Assembly: GCA_007132495.1 (NCBI GenBank)
Contig: SLOL01000121.1
Coordinates: 1-38,976 of the forward strand
Origin: Balneolales bacterium
Lineage (GTDB): Bacteria; Bacteroidota; Rhodothermia; Balneolales; Natronogracilivirgulaceae
Reading direction: 5' to 3'
DNA: 38,976 nucleotides
Shown: positions 8,236-17,462 of the stretch, in pieces
Layout: the number at the start of each line of letters is the position of its first letter
Position numbering within the stretch: position 1 is the first letter of the stretch
Position numbers and translations under genes: made by a program
The notes under the pieces: generated by a model
Databases searched by the model: none
Seen by the model: only the letters and a program-made list of their open reading frames with translations
What the model was told of the DNA's origin: nothing

Positions 8236-10224
8236 ATGAAATTGCACCGGATTTTTCGCATATCCCTGATTCTGCCATTAGCTTTTATCATGATATTGCC
8301 GGCTGGAACCGCTGTTCAGGCCCAGCTCAGCCCGGATGAGGTGGCGGATATTCAACAAGTCGGGCAGGTTCAGCTTCATCCCCGGAGTACTCATGTGGCC
8401 TACACTTTGCGGGTGCCCCGGGAAGCGGGTGAAGCGGTTGGACGTGATTATCAGGAACTTTATGTGCGCGACCTGGTAACCGGAGAAGAACGTGGTATTG
8501 TCACCGCGCCGAAGAGTGCCTCGTCTCCATACTGGATTCCGGGCTCTGATGAACTGGCCTTTACGATGGTTGACGGGGAGGAGCACGATCAAAATCAGGT
8601 TTACGCTTATGATGTCGTGGAAGAAGAAATCCGTCGGATCACCTCGGCACCGGAAGGGGTGATGGCGTACCGGTTTTCCGATGACGGTCTCCATCTGGTT
8701 TATACCATGCGAGAACCATTGCCCGATGCGGTTATGGAACGCAGACAGCAGGGGTATGATATGGAGGTGTCCGGTGAAAATAAACAGCATGTGCGGCTCT
8801 GGTTGCACGATGATCGGGAACCGAGGCCTGTTACTCCTGATGATATGACGGTATGGGATTTTGCATGGGCGCCGGACAGCGATCATCTGGCGGTCCGGAT
8901 AACACACGGTACCGGCATAGACGATGAAATGATGTTCAGCGAGATTCTGCTGCTGGATATCCATGAAGGAAGTCTGGAGCTGCTGACCGAGAGTCAGGGG
9001 AAAGTGGGGCCGATGGACTTCTCACCCGATGGAACCCGGTTCGCATTTCTCGCCGCCAAAGCCATCAATGATCCGCTGCCCCAGCGCATCTATGTAAGTG
9101 ATCTTGAAGATTATCGTCCGGTCGATATCACCCCCGATGGTTATGAGGGAACCGCGGAATGGTTGGAGTGGAAAGATGCAAATACGCTCCGTTTTGTAGC
9201 GGTAGAAGGGACACGCACAGCTTTACGGGAGATTCCGGCATCGGGCGGACAAACCGAACTCATAGCCGGAGGGGGGGCTGAAATTTTCCGGTCGGTCAGT
9301 TTTGACGCGTCCGGTGACCGGTTTGCCGCACCGGTTCATCGACGCAACCATCCCGCCGAAGTGTATCTGGGAACACTGCCCGGACCGGACTGGGAGCGGC
9401 AGACCTATAACAACGAGTTTCTGGAAGAGCGGGAGCTGGGCCGGCAGGAGACAATAACATGGGAGGGCCCGGACGGACTGCTTATCGAAGGCGTGATCAC
9501 CTATCCTGTGGGTTTTGAAGAGGGTCAGACCTATCCGCTCGCGATTCTGCCCCATGGGGGTCCTGAGGGAGTCAGTATCGACGGCTGGAATACCCGTCCG
9601 CTGTATCCTGCCCAGCTGCTTGCTTCCGAAGGGTATGTGGTGCTTAAACCCAACTACCGGGGAAGCGGCGGACGTGGATCGGAATTCACCATGGCCAACC
9701 ACCGCGATCTGGGAGGTAAAGAGTTTGAGGATGTCATAATGGGCATCGATTATCTGTCGTATCAGGGTGTTGTTGATCCCCGGCGTGTGGGTATTTCCGG
9801 TACATCGTATGGCGGATATTTTTCGGCCTGGGCCGGCACCCGATACTCGGACCGTTTCGCGGCGGCCATAACCTTTGCGGGTCTTTCCAACTGGATTTCA
9901 TTTATGGGAACGACCGACATCCCGCATGAAATGTCGATTACACACTGGGATCTGTGGTGGTTCGAAAATCAGGGCCTCACCTGGGACCGGTCGCCGGTAG
10001 CCAATCTGGAGCATGCCCGGACGCCGATACTGGTGGCTCACGGCCTGGCCGATGAGCGGGTACACCCCGAACAGTCCATTCAGTTGCATCAATTTCTGAA
10101 ACTCAACGATATCACAACCCAACTGGTAATGTATCCGCGACAACCCCATGGTCTGACAGAGCGCGCTCACCGCATTGATTTTATGGAACGGGTGGTTGAC
10201 TGGTTCGATCTATATGTAAAGTAG
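8236..10224 (+). CDS. S9 family peptidase, acylaminoacyl-peptidase/prolyl oligopeptidase type
   Basis: 662 residues. Residues 1-~29 are a Sec signal peptide (ends Ala-Val-Gln-Ala). Residues ~35-390 form a seven-bladed-type propeller with TolB-like Asp-Gly/Pro-Asp-Ser repeats; ~400-662 form the hydrolase domain. Triad: Ser524 in Gly-Thr-Ser-Tyr-Gly-Gly, Asp606 in Ala-Asp-Glu-Arg-Val-His, His638 in Gln-Pro-His-Gly. The Asn-Tyr-Arg-Gly-Ser-Gly-Gly segment before the nucleophile is the usual oxyanion region. The length is normal for the family. It should cleave oligopeptides in the periplasm. It faces the small reverse gene at 10254 across a 29-bp gap. Confidence 0.93.
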   Translation: MKLHRIFRISLILPLAFIMILPAGTAVQAQLSPDEVADIQQVGQVQLHPRSTHVAYTLRVPREAGEAVGRDYQELYVRDLVTGEERGIVTAPKSASSPYWIPGSDELAFTMVDGEEHDQNQVYAYDVVEEEIRRITSAPEGVMAYRFSDDGLHLVYTMREPLPDAVMERRQQGYDMEVSGENKQHVRLWLHDDREPRPVTPDDMTVWDFAWAPDSDHLAVRITHGTGIDDEMMFSEILLLDIHEGSLELLTESQGKVGPMDFSPDGTRFAFLAAKAINDPLPQRIYVSDLEDYRPVDITPDGYEGTAEWLEWKDANTLRFVAVEGTRTALREIPASGGQTELIAGGGAEIFRSVSFDASGDRFAAPVHRRNHPAEVYLGTLPGPDWERQTYNNEFLEERELGRQETITWEGPDGLLIEGVITYPVGFEEGQTYPLAILPHGGPEGVSIDGWNTRPLYPAQLLASEGYVVLKPNYRGSGGRGSEFTMANHRDLGGKEFEDVIMGIDYLSYQGVVDPRRVGISGTSYGGYFSAWAGTRYSDRFAAAITFAGLSNWISFMGTTDIPHEMSITHWDLWWFENQGLTWDRSPVANLEHARTPILVAHGLADERVHPEQSIQLHQFLKLNDITTQLVMYPRQPHGLTERAHRIDFMERVVDWFDLYVK

Positions 10225-10253
10225 ATTCACGTCATACGGCTGGTTTAAAGCGG

Positions 10254-10496
10254 CTAATCATACGGATCTTCAAGTCGAATTTCCAGATCGGCTTTAATTC
10301 CTTCCTGATGCATGCGAATTTTCAGGTTCTGCTCAAGATTTTTCTGTATTTCTTTAACCACTCTTGACTCCACCTCATCGTGTATCATCTCTTCACGAAG
10401 AAAGTATTTTGCCACGAAAGCAGAAACCCGGCCTTTCCGCTTCTTTACGATTTCAAGGATGTTCTTGATATCGATATCAATGACGAGGCGTTTCAT
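10254..10496 (-). CDS. small hypothetical protein, charged
   Basis: 80 residues, unrecognised. It begins Met-Lys-Arg-Leu-Val-Ile-Asp-Ile-Asp-Ile and continues as charged helix and strand-like segments with many Lys, Glu and Arg; no signal peptide or membrane span. On the minus strand the ATG is preceded by AAAAAAGAAG, a plausible ribosome binding site. The opposite-strand reading frame here is Phe/Ser/Cys-rich and looks like a shadow. The Met-Lys-Arg-x-Val start and helical charge pattern suggest a small DNA- or partner-binding protein, but I cannot name one. Confidence 0.5.
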   Translation of the reverse strand: MKRLVIDIDIKNILEIVKKRKGRVSAFVAKYFLREEMIHDEVESRVVKEIQKNLEQNLKIRMHQEGIKADLEIRLEDPYD

Positions 10497-10525
10497 ATGC
10501 TTCTTTTTTAAAGTCTATGGACAAT

Positions 10526-10589
10526 GCAATGTTCATGTCGAAAATAATCATGCTCTTGAGTGACGGTTTGCCGTCATGGCCATTTCATG
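10526..10589 (+). repeat. palindromic intergenic element, copy B (left end missing)
   Basis: 64-bp partial copy. The left arm GCAATGTTCATG and the right arm CCGTCATGGCCATTTCATG can pair, and the centre (ATAATCATGCTCTTG) matches copy A. The conserved left flank with GAACCGAAGGTCACG is absent, so the copy is truncated. It lies head-to-tail with copy C. Confidence 0.7.
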
Positions 10590-10617
10590 TGTTTAAATGT
10601 TTGGATTTATATCGTCA

Positions 10618-10707
10618 GATGAACCGAAGGTCACGAAGTGAAATGCCATGACCGTATTTAATGATACGCCTGTGTGTCCGGGCGTCAGTCCGGTCATGGG
10701 TACTTCA
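10618..10707 (+). repeat. palindromic intergenic element, copy C
   Basis: Full-length copy. It has the left flank GATGAACCGAAGGTCACG, an outer stem of CCATGACCG with CGGTCATGG (9 of 9), and two inner hairpins: CGTAT-TTAATG-ATACG and CCGGGC-GTCA-GTCCGG (the latter with one G-T pair). Folded as a single strand it would form a three-way junction. Confidence 0.8.
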
Positions 10708-10905
10708 AAGGCTTGTCATGTTGCTGTTTTCAAAACCGGGTCAAGAATATAGCAAGATTACAACAATATCGATAAAAAAGCAGTTCAGTCATCATTAACG
10801 GTCATGGTCATTCGTGTATGCGTTGTCAGGGTACTTTGACAGGTCCGGGTATTTATGTATAAAGCGGCATTCCATGAGAAAATTTATCAATTACAGGGCA
10901 GGGCA

Positions 10906-12435
10906 ATGAGAAATACAGGGATAATGAGCAGAAAGAGAGACGGCAAATGCCATTTGTTTAGCACAAGCATACTTGTAATGATCACAATTGCATTTTTCAA
11001 GATATCCTGTAGCAGTCCCACAGAATCAGAGAATGGCGATGATGATCAACCGGCGGGACCGGCAACAGAATTGCTCATAGACACGGATGAGAGAAAGCAG
11101 GTTATCGACGGATTCGGCTTTTTCGGTTCGCGGACGGTTTGGTGGGATTCCAATCCGCAGAACCATTTTACCGAAAAGTGGGGTCGTATGATTATAGAGG
11201 ATTTGGGACTTACTATCTGGCGCAACGAATATTATCCGGCTGAAACCGATCTTTCATCACAGGACACCGATTGGGAATTTCAAAAACCGGTGGTCGAAGG
11301 TATTGCCGATGCCGCCGAAGAAGCCGGAGTGGACCTGAAGATGATTTTTACGGTATGGTCACCGCCCGATCACATGAAGATCGCCATCAGTGACGATGGT
11401 ACGCAACTGCCCGGAGCCGCCGGCAGAAAACGGTATGTAGATCAAGCGCATCCCGGTGGAGCAAAATGGGGCGGAACACTCAATCCGGAGATGTACGAGG
11501 AGTTCGGCAACTGGCTGGCTGACGGCATTTCGCTCTACGAGGAAATCGGCATTGATATCTACGCAATCAGTCCACAGAACGAGCCGCTGTTTGAACAGTT
11601 TTTCAACTCGTGCTACTACCGGGTCGACTGGTATGCCGAGATGCTGGAATATGCCATGCCGGTTGTCAGAGAGCGTTATCCCGACGTTAAGGTCTTCGGA
11701 TCGGAAAATATGCTGGGGATGGAGGGGTTGCGGGATCGTCGCTGGTTCTATCACTATGAACTGATGAACCGGAATCCGTCAGCACTGGAAGAGCTGGATG
11801 TCTGGGCCGTGCACGGCTATGTGGATGGCGTGGTGCCTGCGGAGACGGCCAGAGCCTCTGAGGCCTGGCGCAATCACTACGAGGACTATGTCGCCCCCAC
11901 CGGCAAACCGGTCTGGATGACCGAGACTTCCGGATATCATGACCACTGGGAGACCGAAGACGGCCGGGCCGGGGCTCTGGCTTTGGGTCTGGCCATTCAC
12001 GCCGCCCTCTATCACGGTAATGCCTCGGCCTGGGTCTGGTGGCAGGGAAGCGATTACAACGAACTGGGAGAGTTCAATCTGATGCAAACTGAAAACAACC
12101 CCGGCCTGCGTTATTATGTCTCCCGGCAGTTTTACCGGTTCATTCGTCCGGGTGCCGAGCGGGTGGAACTGGTGTATGATGAAGACGAGGGAGTATTTGC
12201 CACGGCCTATGTACACGATGAAATGGACACCTTTACTATTGTGGCGATTAACACCAACAACGAGCCGGTCGATTTGTTCCTGGAAGGTGACGACCTGCCG
12301 GAGACATACGAAATGCATGTAACCACACAATCCCTTCATGGTGAGGTACAGGGGATAAAAGGTGCCGGTGAAATTGTATTGCCGGCGAGCAGTGTTGTGA
12401 CATTGGTTCACGGCAATGTCTTTGAACACAAATAG
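10906..12435 (+). CDS. GH30-family glycoside hydrolase, lipoprotein
   Basis: About 509 residues from this ATG. The N-terminus carries basic residues, a hydrophobic core and a lipobox-like Lys-Ile-Ser-Cys (Cys35), so it is probably a membrane-anchored lipoprotein. The body is a (beta/alpha)8 barrel of family GH30: Ile-Asp-Gly-Phe-Gly-Phe at the barrel start, acid/base Glu226 in Ser-Pro-Gln-Asn-Glu-Pro, nucleophile Glu340 in Trp-Met-Thr-Glu-Thr-Ser-Gly-Tyr, and a C-terminal beta-sandwich (from about 420) ending in Leu-Pro-Ala-Ser-Ser-Val-Val-Thr. GH30 members act on beta-linked xylan, glucan, galactan or fucose; the subfamily cannot be fixed by eye. In-frame ATGs at 10855 and 10924 are other possible starts. 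It converges with the GH106-like gene across 27 bp. Confidence 0.9.
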   Translation: MRNTGIMSRKRDGKCHLFSTSILVMITIAFFKISCSSPTESENGDDDQPAGPATELLIDTDERKQVIDGFGFFGSRTVWWDSNPQNHFTEKWGRMIIEDLGLTIWRNEYYPAETDLSSQDTDWEFQKPVVEGIADAAEEAGVDLKMIFTVWSPPDHMKIAISDDGTQLPGAAGRKRYVDQAHPGGAKWGGTLNPEMYEEFGNWLADGISLYEEIGIDIYAISPQNEPLFEQFFNSCYYRVDWYAEMLEYAMPVVRERYPDVKVFGSENMLGMEGLRDRRWFYHYELMNRNPSALEELDVWAVHGYVDGVVPAETARASEAWRNHYEDYVAPTGKPVWMTETSGYHDHWETEDGRAGALALGLAIHAALYHGNASAWVWWQGSDYNELGEFNLMQTENNPGLRYYVSRQFYRFIRPGAERVELVYDEDEGVFATAYVHDEMDTFTIVAINTNNEPVDLFLEGDDLPETYEMHVTTQSLHGEVQGIKGAGEIVLPASSVVTLVHGNVFEHK

Positions 12436-12462
12436 ACCGGCATAATTTCTTCAATGCGTTTT

Positions 12463-15400
12463 TTAGGGGTATCTGACCAGGCGGAATTCATCAAACAAGC
12501 CGTAATCAAGGGTATGATAATCTGTACCGGCCGGCTGGTCTTCCGGAGCAAAGAAGAAACTCCACGGTGTTACAAACCCCACCCCGGGATCATTATGGTG
12601 CGGCCCGAGCGTGTTTTTGAGGGATCCCGTTACAATGATTTCAATTTCGTTACTCCCGACAGCGAGATGCTCGCTGACATCCAGTTGATATGGCTGCCAG
12701 CCAATCACCCCGGCCGACTCTCCGTTTACGATTACTTCCGCCACGGTGCCGGACCATTCGTCCAGTTCTACCCGATAGACCCCCTCTGTTTCTTCAATTT
12801 CAAACGCAGTGCTGTACGAAACCCGGTGGCCGAATAACGGCATTCCCTGTTGTTTCCATGAACCGATTTTCAGGGGTTCGGGGTTCTTGAGCATAAAACC
12901 CTGATCCGCAGCTTCAATATGAAAATCACCCAGAAGATAGACCGGCTCCAGCTCTGCATGGATGGAAATGGGTGACGCCTGAATCGTAAGATCGTTTCTT
13001 CCGGTTTGTACATGCTCACCGATCTCAAATACTCCGAAAGCGCGATCGAGCCACCATTGATCCTCCAGTGGTTCAACAGGTTCGCCATTGATACTGATTG
13101 TGTAAAGATGCGGGCGTTCAATGACGGCCTGAAGGGAAGACCGGTTTGTCAGCTCTTCGGATACATAAAACGGAAAAGTTGCCGTGAAGCTGCTCTCGTC
13201 GCCGAATTTGTCGGCCATATCCAGTATATTGGTCTGATACTGAACGCCGACATTCCATGGGTTGTGCCCGAAACTGTACCACTCAAAACCGTGCGACTCG
13301 TAGATCAAATCCGCCGCATCATAAAAATAGATCCCTTCTGCCTCATGATCTTTTACCGAAAGATCAACATAATCGATCGTCAGCACATTGGGATCTTCTC
13401 TCTCCACCGTGAGCGCTTCAACGGGGATGATCTCTTCACCGTTTAAAGCTTTTTCGACAAATGGAAGGGTTTCAAGATCCATTTCATCATCAGAGATAAA
13501 GAGCATTTTACTGCCGGTTGGCGGCAGGCTGAACGAAACGCTTACCATGCCTCCATCCCTCTCGAACGGGATTGATCTGATGGAACCATCTCCCGGATCA
13601 AACTCGGTTACGTCATTCCCTTCAGCAACAAACCGGATATTGCCTTCTTCCAAGGTGCTCCAGTTGCTCCAGAATATGAGCCGGCCGTCTTCAAGCTGCC
13701 TGCGCTGATGAAATATTTTGCCTCCGTAATTTTCCGGTGATTCCGGCACAAACCCGGGACTGGCCAGCCTTGCCAGAACGTCATCGTTTAATTCTTCGAA
13801 CGGAAGCCACTGAGCGGAAAAATGATCTGCAAGAGCTGACAGCTCATCACTTTGCGCTCCGTCCACACGACCCGGTACACCCGACAGATCGAGAATCGTT
13901 CCGCCTTGTTCCAGATACCGGTTCAGTAAATCCACCGTTGCCCGGTTCAGGTTATCGGTACCTTCCGGCAGGATCACCTGATCATAAGAACGCTCGCCAA
14001 TGATAAATTGTCCCTCATCCACAGAGCCCCAGTGTTTGATGATGAATTCGCTGCCCATGTCGTACTCGACTTTATGCAGCTCAAGCTGATCCAGCAGCGA
14101 TTTGAAGGAATCACCAATCCAATCCCTTCGTTCATGGATGCCGTTGGCTCCCTGATACATCCAGGTGGCGGTGGTGGGATCCATCACAAGCGTGTGGTTC
14201 ACCTGCCGGCCGGCTGACAGTGCCAGTGACAGCCGGGCAAAATAGTTCGAAAGTTCGGGATAATGTTCCCACCAAGGGGCATGACAGGATATCGATTGCG
14301 GGAAATCCCTTTTCCTGGACCCTTTCAGGGTGCCGTAGTACATATGTTCGGCCAAAAAGTTGATCCCGAGGGCGTACATCCAGTCGCCATGGCGTTTCAT
14401 ATCTTCGAATCCGAGTTCCCAGCCGGAAGCACCGTATGTTTCACTCAGCGTCCGGGTTCGCCCAAGCTGGTTTGCCACACTACGCACTTCTCTCACATTT
14501 CGGACATTACCGAACTGATCAGGCCGTTCTTCCGGTGTGTTGAACAGCAGGTCAATTCCCGGCATCTGCTTGTAGGCATAGATCGCCATGTTGTCGGGTA
14601 CCCGGATCGGATCGGGCCAGGTGTGCTCCCAGTAATGGCCGGTCCAGATCAGGTTGTTCTCTTCGGTGTACTCATACCACGGCTTGCCCCATCGCTCGAT
14701 GAACATATCCAGCAGCACCTGGTAATAGTTGTGCCTTACCCGCTGCCAATCGCCCGTTTCTGCGTAGAGGGAGGGCAGGTGTTCGCGAAGATCATAGCCC
14801 CAGGTATTTTCAAAAACGTCGAACAGTTCCGGGGTATACCGGATAGCCCGGCCGTGGGGATCGTCCTGGGGAACCGAGGGCGGCTGGATGTGCGGTTCAT
14901 CCGTAAAAATACCCGGCACGTGCTTTCCAAATTCATCGCCAAAGCGATCTTCATAGCCGGTCATCGTCAGCTCGATGAATTTTTCGGTGACTCCATCAAC
15001 AAGCAGATCCACATAGGAATATCCGCCGTACCGGCCGGTTTCGCTGTAGTGATGCATCCGAAAACCATAGACGGCCTCACTCAAATCGGAATGATCGGCA
15101 ATCACCTCATACCCATCGCCGCCTTCCCAATGGCTGCCATCTTCATTGTTGCCTTCTCCATCGCTGCTTTCTCGCAAAAACAGGTGATAATCTGAAAGTT
15201 CAGAGACGTCGACATCCTCCATCGGCACCATCTGCAGGCCCTGACCGTGAATGTACGAATCCGGCATTTCGGCTGCCACATGACCGCCTGCATAACCGCT
15301 GGGCCAGGCATTTTCATCATACAGCCATATATGAAGATCCTCCTGTTTAGCTGTTTTCACGGCATGATTTGCGAGATCAAACCATTCCTCCGAAAGGTAT

Positions 15401-15705
15401 TCGGTAATCATTCCGGGGCGGGCATGAAGAAATCCGCCCCCCATTCCGTGCTCTTTCATATCCGTGAGCTGCAAGTCGATTTCTTCTTCCGTGACATCTC
15501 CGGCCCATACCCAAAACGGTGCAGACCGGTACTCAATGGGAGGATCCTGGAATCTTTCCAGGATGTATGCCGAGCTGTCTTTATTTTCAGTTTCGGTGAC
15601 GGTATCAAAATCGCAGGCAGCCAAAACAAAAAGAACCGTAAAAAACGTTGAAATACGGAGAGTAACAGATCTTTCAAGTTTTTTCATAAATTTATGATAT
15701 GTCAT
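12463..15705 (-). CDS. GH106-like glycosyl hydrolase (putative alpha-L-rhamnosidase), lipoprotein
   Basis: 1080 residues. Lipoprotein signal ends in Leu-Ala-Ala-Cys (Cys31). The N-terminal barrel has the family's hallmarks: Pro-Phe-Trp-Val-Trp, then Lys-Glu-His-Gly-Met-Gly-Gly-Gly-Phe-Leu-His-Ala-Arg-Pro-Gly, Trp-Leu-Tyr-Asp-Glu-Asn-Ala-Trp-Pro-Ser-Gly, and a Phe-Thr-Asp-Glu-Pro segment at about 266-270. C-terminal beta-rich domains follow, including a jelly-roll-like galactose-binding segment at about 930-1050. Characterised GH106 enzymes remove alpha-L-rhamnose, for example from rhamnogalacturonan; many relatives are untested. An alternative ATG at 15687 removes six residues. It is the last of three minus-strand glycosidase genes (gap 72 bp). 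Confidence 0.85.
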   Translation of the reverse strand: MTYHKFMKKLERSVTLRISTFFTVLFVLAACDFDTVTETENKDSSAYILERFQDPPIEYRSAPFWVWAGDVTEEEIDLQLTDMKEHGMGGGFLHARPGMITEYLSEEWFDLANHAVKTAKQEDLHIWLYDENAWPSGYAGGHVAAEMPDSYIHGQGLQMVPMEDVDVSELSDYHLFLRESSDGEGNNEDGSHWEGGDGYEVIADHSDLSEAVYGFRMHHYSETGRYGGYSYVDLLVDGVTEKFIELTMTGYEDRFGDEFGKHVPGIFTDEPHIQPPSVPQDDPHGRAIRYTPELFDVFENTWGYDLREHLPSLYAETGDWQRVRHNYYQVLLDMFIERWGKPWYEYTEENNLIWTGHYWEHTWPDPIRVPDNMAIYAYKQMPGIDLLFNTPEERPDQFGNVRNVREVRSVANQLGRTRTLSETYGASGWELGFEDMKRHGDWMYALGINFLAEHMYYGTLKGSRKRDFPQSISCHAPWWEHYPELSNYFARLSLALSAGRQVNHTLVMDPTTATWMYQGANGIHERRDWIGDSFKSLLDQLELHKVEYDMGSEFIIKHWGSVDEGQFIIGERSYDQVILPEGTDNLNRATVDLLNRYLEQGGTILDLSGVPGRVDGAQSDELSALADHFSAQWLPFEELNDDVLARLASPGFVPESPENYGGKIFHQRRQLEDGRLIFWSNWSTLEEGNIRFVAEGNDVTEFDPGDGSIRSIPFERDGGMVSVSFSLPPTGSKMLFISDDEMDLETLPFVEKALNGEEIIPVEALTVEREDPNVLTIDYVDLSVKDHEAEGIYFYDAADLIYESHGFEWYSFGHNPWNVGVQYQTNILDMADKFGDESSFTATFPFYVSEELTNRSSLQAVIERPHLYTISINGEPVEPLEDQWWLDRAFGVFEIGEHVQTGRNDLTIQASPISIHAELEPVYLLGDFHIEAADQGFMLKNPEPLKIGSWKQQGMPLFGHRVSYSTAFEIEETEGVYRVELDEWSGTVAEVIVNGESAGVIGWQPYQLDVSEHLAVGSNEIEIIVTGSLKNTLGPHHNDPGVGFVTPWSFFFAPEDQPAGTDYHTLDYGLFDEFRLVRYP

Positions 15706-15777
15706 TGCGTTACGTCACCTGTCGGTTTGAGTACAGATATAATCGCTTTAAAGGCTGTTGACCATTCAGTGACAGAA

Positions 15778-17340
15778 TTATTTTTTAACCACAGCCACCC
15801 AAAAACCGGTTTCTTCCGGTGTTTGTAACCTCAGTCCTGTTTCAGGATTCAGCTCTGCAATCTGTGATGTCCATTCATTTTCCATTACGTTGAGCCAGAT
15901 CAGATTTGCCTCTTCAGAATTTATTTTGGAAATATCGAGAGATACATTGCCGCCGTTCATAAAGGCGACGGCGTACGTATTTCCATCATCAGCCAGAACA
16001 TAAGCTTCATTTTCCTGCCTGTTGTGCAGTAAGCTGTTATCCGGTCGCAGTCTGGTAAAATCATGAATCAGCTCGTTCATCAGAAGGCTCATGCTTTTCA
16101 CATGCCTCAGAGCATATTCGTTATTCCCCTCTCCGTAGGGCTGGCGATGAAAACGCGCGGATGCATGCCCGGCAAATATATTGCGCCAAAACCGCTCAGC
16201 AGCCTCCTGTCTGTTTCCTGTCCAGATCCACTCCTCCCCGGCACCGTAAATTTTGGTGTTGTTGGTCGGCCGTAATTTTGTGGATTGCTGAACTTCATTC
16301 CATATATAAAGACCCGTTTTATAATGTGTTTCGCCGGTCTGAAAATTGTGATTGGATATATCGAGATATGTGTAGTTTTCTGTGTCGTACAGGGTGTTCG
16401 ATACACTTGCCCTCTTGCTGAAAAAGTGCGAAGCATATGACTGACGTTCTGCCCCTTCAACATTTCCGTCAGTCGGATCAAACGAATCCCACAACTCCGT
16501 TACCTCAATCTGACGATGGTGATCGGCTGCAATTTTATTGATAAACTGCGACCAGTATCTCGGCCATTTAGGATCGGCATTCGTTTCATTGTCGATCACA
16601 TATAGAACATGATCGTAGGCCAGGCTGGTTTCCATCACTTTTCTGACAAAACGCTGCTGATAATTAAGCAGCGTTGGCCGGATGGAAAAATCAAAAGGTT
16701 CAGGCAGAGGAAGCACGGTGTAAAAAAAGGGATTCACCAGGTAGTCGTGATCCGACTGAAAATTGGAAACCAGGCCCGAGTCGCGTCCTTCTTCGTAGTT
16801 ACTGTTATTTCGTGGGTTAAAAGGATTTCGCTGCCATGCTGTGAGTCCGTCGCGGGTGTGAGAGTCGCGCGTGTAAAAGTCATAGGTTGCCCAAATTTCC
16901 AACTGTACAATTACTCCGCGCTCATGGGTAGCCTGCAGAAAACGATCGAACATTTCCCAGTAATCGTCATTCCATTTGCCAAGGTCGTATGCCCCTGTTT
17001 CCTCATCAAAGTGGAACGCCTGAATATTACCGGGGTCACGGTTCGACATGGTATTTCGCACATAATTCCCCCCGTATTCAACCAGTTTATCAAGTTCAGC
17101 AACCAGATCATCGTACGAATGCTGAAAAAGATTGTCGTTACTGCTGCCACTAATCAGTAAAATTGGATCGCAGTTATACTGCCAGTATACAGGATTTCCG
17201 GAATAGGGTTGAATGCGCTCTTCGCTGTTGGAGGATAATTCGGTTGAGTTTGATGCAGCCTCGGATTGTCTGATCAGATTGGCATTCAATCCGAACGAAA
17301 AAATGGTGATCAGAAAAATAAATTGTATTGAGCGGTTCAT
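15778..17340 (-). CDS. putative glycoside hydrolase, clan GH-A-like barrel
   Basis: 520 residues with a Sec signal (about residues 1-29, ending Ser-Glu-Ala-Ala). The start Gly-Asn-Pro-Val-Tyr-Trp-Gln-Tyr-Asn and Ile-Leu-Leu-Ile-Ser-Gly-Ser-Ser-Asn-Asp-Asn-Leu-Phe resemble the DUF4038/GH5-related barrels. Glu252 in Asp-Asn-Glu-Thr-Asn is a good acid/base candidate (a clan-A Asn-Glu pair), and Glu369 or Glu370 in Gly-Ala-Gly-Glu-Glu-Trp could be the nucleophile. The last ~90 residues form a beta domain (Ala-Val-Ala-Phe-Met-Asn-Gly-Gly). The substrate is unknown. It lies between the DUF5060/DUF4038 gene (122 bp upstream) and the GH106-like gene. Confidence 0.75.
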   Translation of the reverse strand: MNRSIQFIFLITIFSFGLNANLIRQSEAASNSTELSSNSEERIQPYSGNPVYWQYNCDPILLISGSSNDNLFQHSYDDLVAELDKLVEYGGNYVRNTMSNRDPGNIQAFHFDEETGAYDLGKWNDDYWEMFDRFLQATHERGVIVQLEIWATYDFYTRDSHTRDGLTAWQRNPFNPRNNSNYEEGRDSGLVSNFQSDHDYLVNPFFYTVLPLPEPFDFSIRPTLLNYQQRFVRKVMETSLAYDHVLYVIDNETNADPKWPRYWSQFINKIAADHHRQIEVTELWDSFDPTDGNVEGAERQSYASHFFSKRASVSNTLYDTENYTYLDISNHNFQTGETHYKTGLYIWNEVQQSTKLRPTNNTKIYGAGEEWIWTGNRQEAAERFWRNIFAGHASARFHRQPYGEGNNEYALRHVKSMSLLMNELIHDFTRLRPDNSLLHNRQENEAYVLADDGNTYAVAFMNGGNVSLDISKINSEEANLIWLNVMENEWTSQIAELNPETGLRLQTPEETGFWVAVVKK

Positions 17341-17462
17341 CTGTTTACCTGTTTCGTTTCCTATGATTATTTGTAAAGCACAATGGATCTGTTATGTTCA
17401 ATTGCCGGTGTTTTATGCAACTATCATAGAAGGCAGAGCTTTAGTTGTTTACACTGACTGTA

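Larger units (their letters stand above)
10497..10905. other. 409-bp intergenic stretch carrying two palindromic elements and a remnant
   Basis: No gene was found. The stretch contains copies B and C of the palindromic repeat family (listed separately) and, at about 10799-10816, a short piece (ACGGTCATGGTCATTCG) that matches one arm of the same element in reverse orientation. The remaining AT-rich DNA from 10730 to 10800 may hold the promoter of the GH30 gene. Confidence 0.65.

Noticed and set aside
14263-15195. 310-residue open frame on the plus strand inside the GH106-like gene
   Set aside because: Composition is a mirror of the real gene's codon use; no family motif; it lies fully antisense to a gene with clear lipoprotein signal and conserved motifs.
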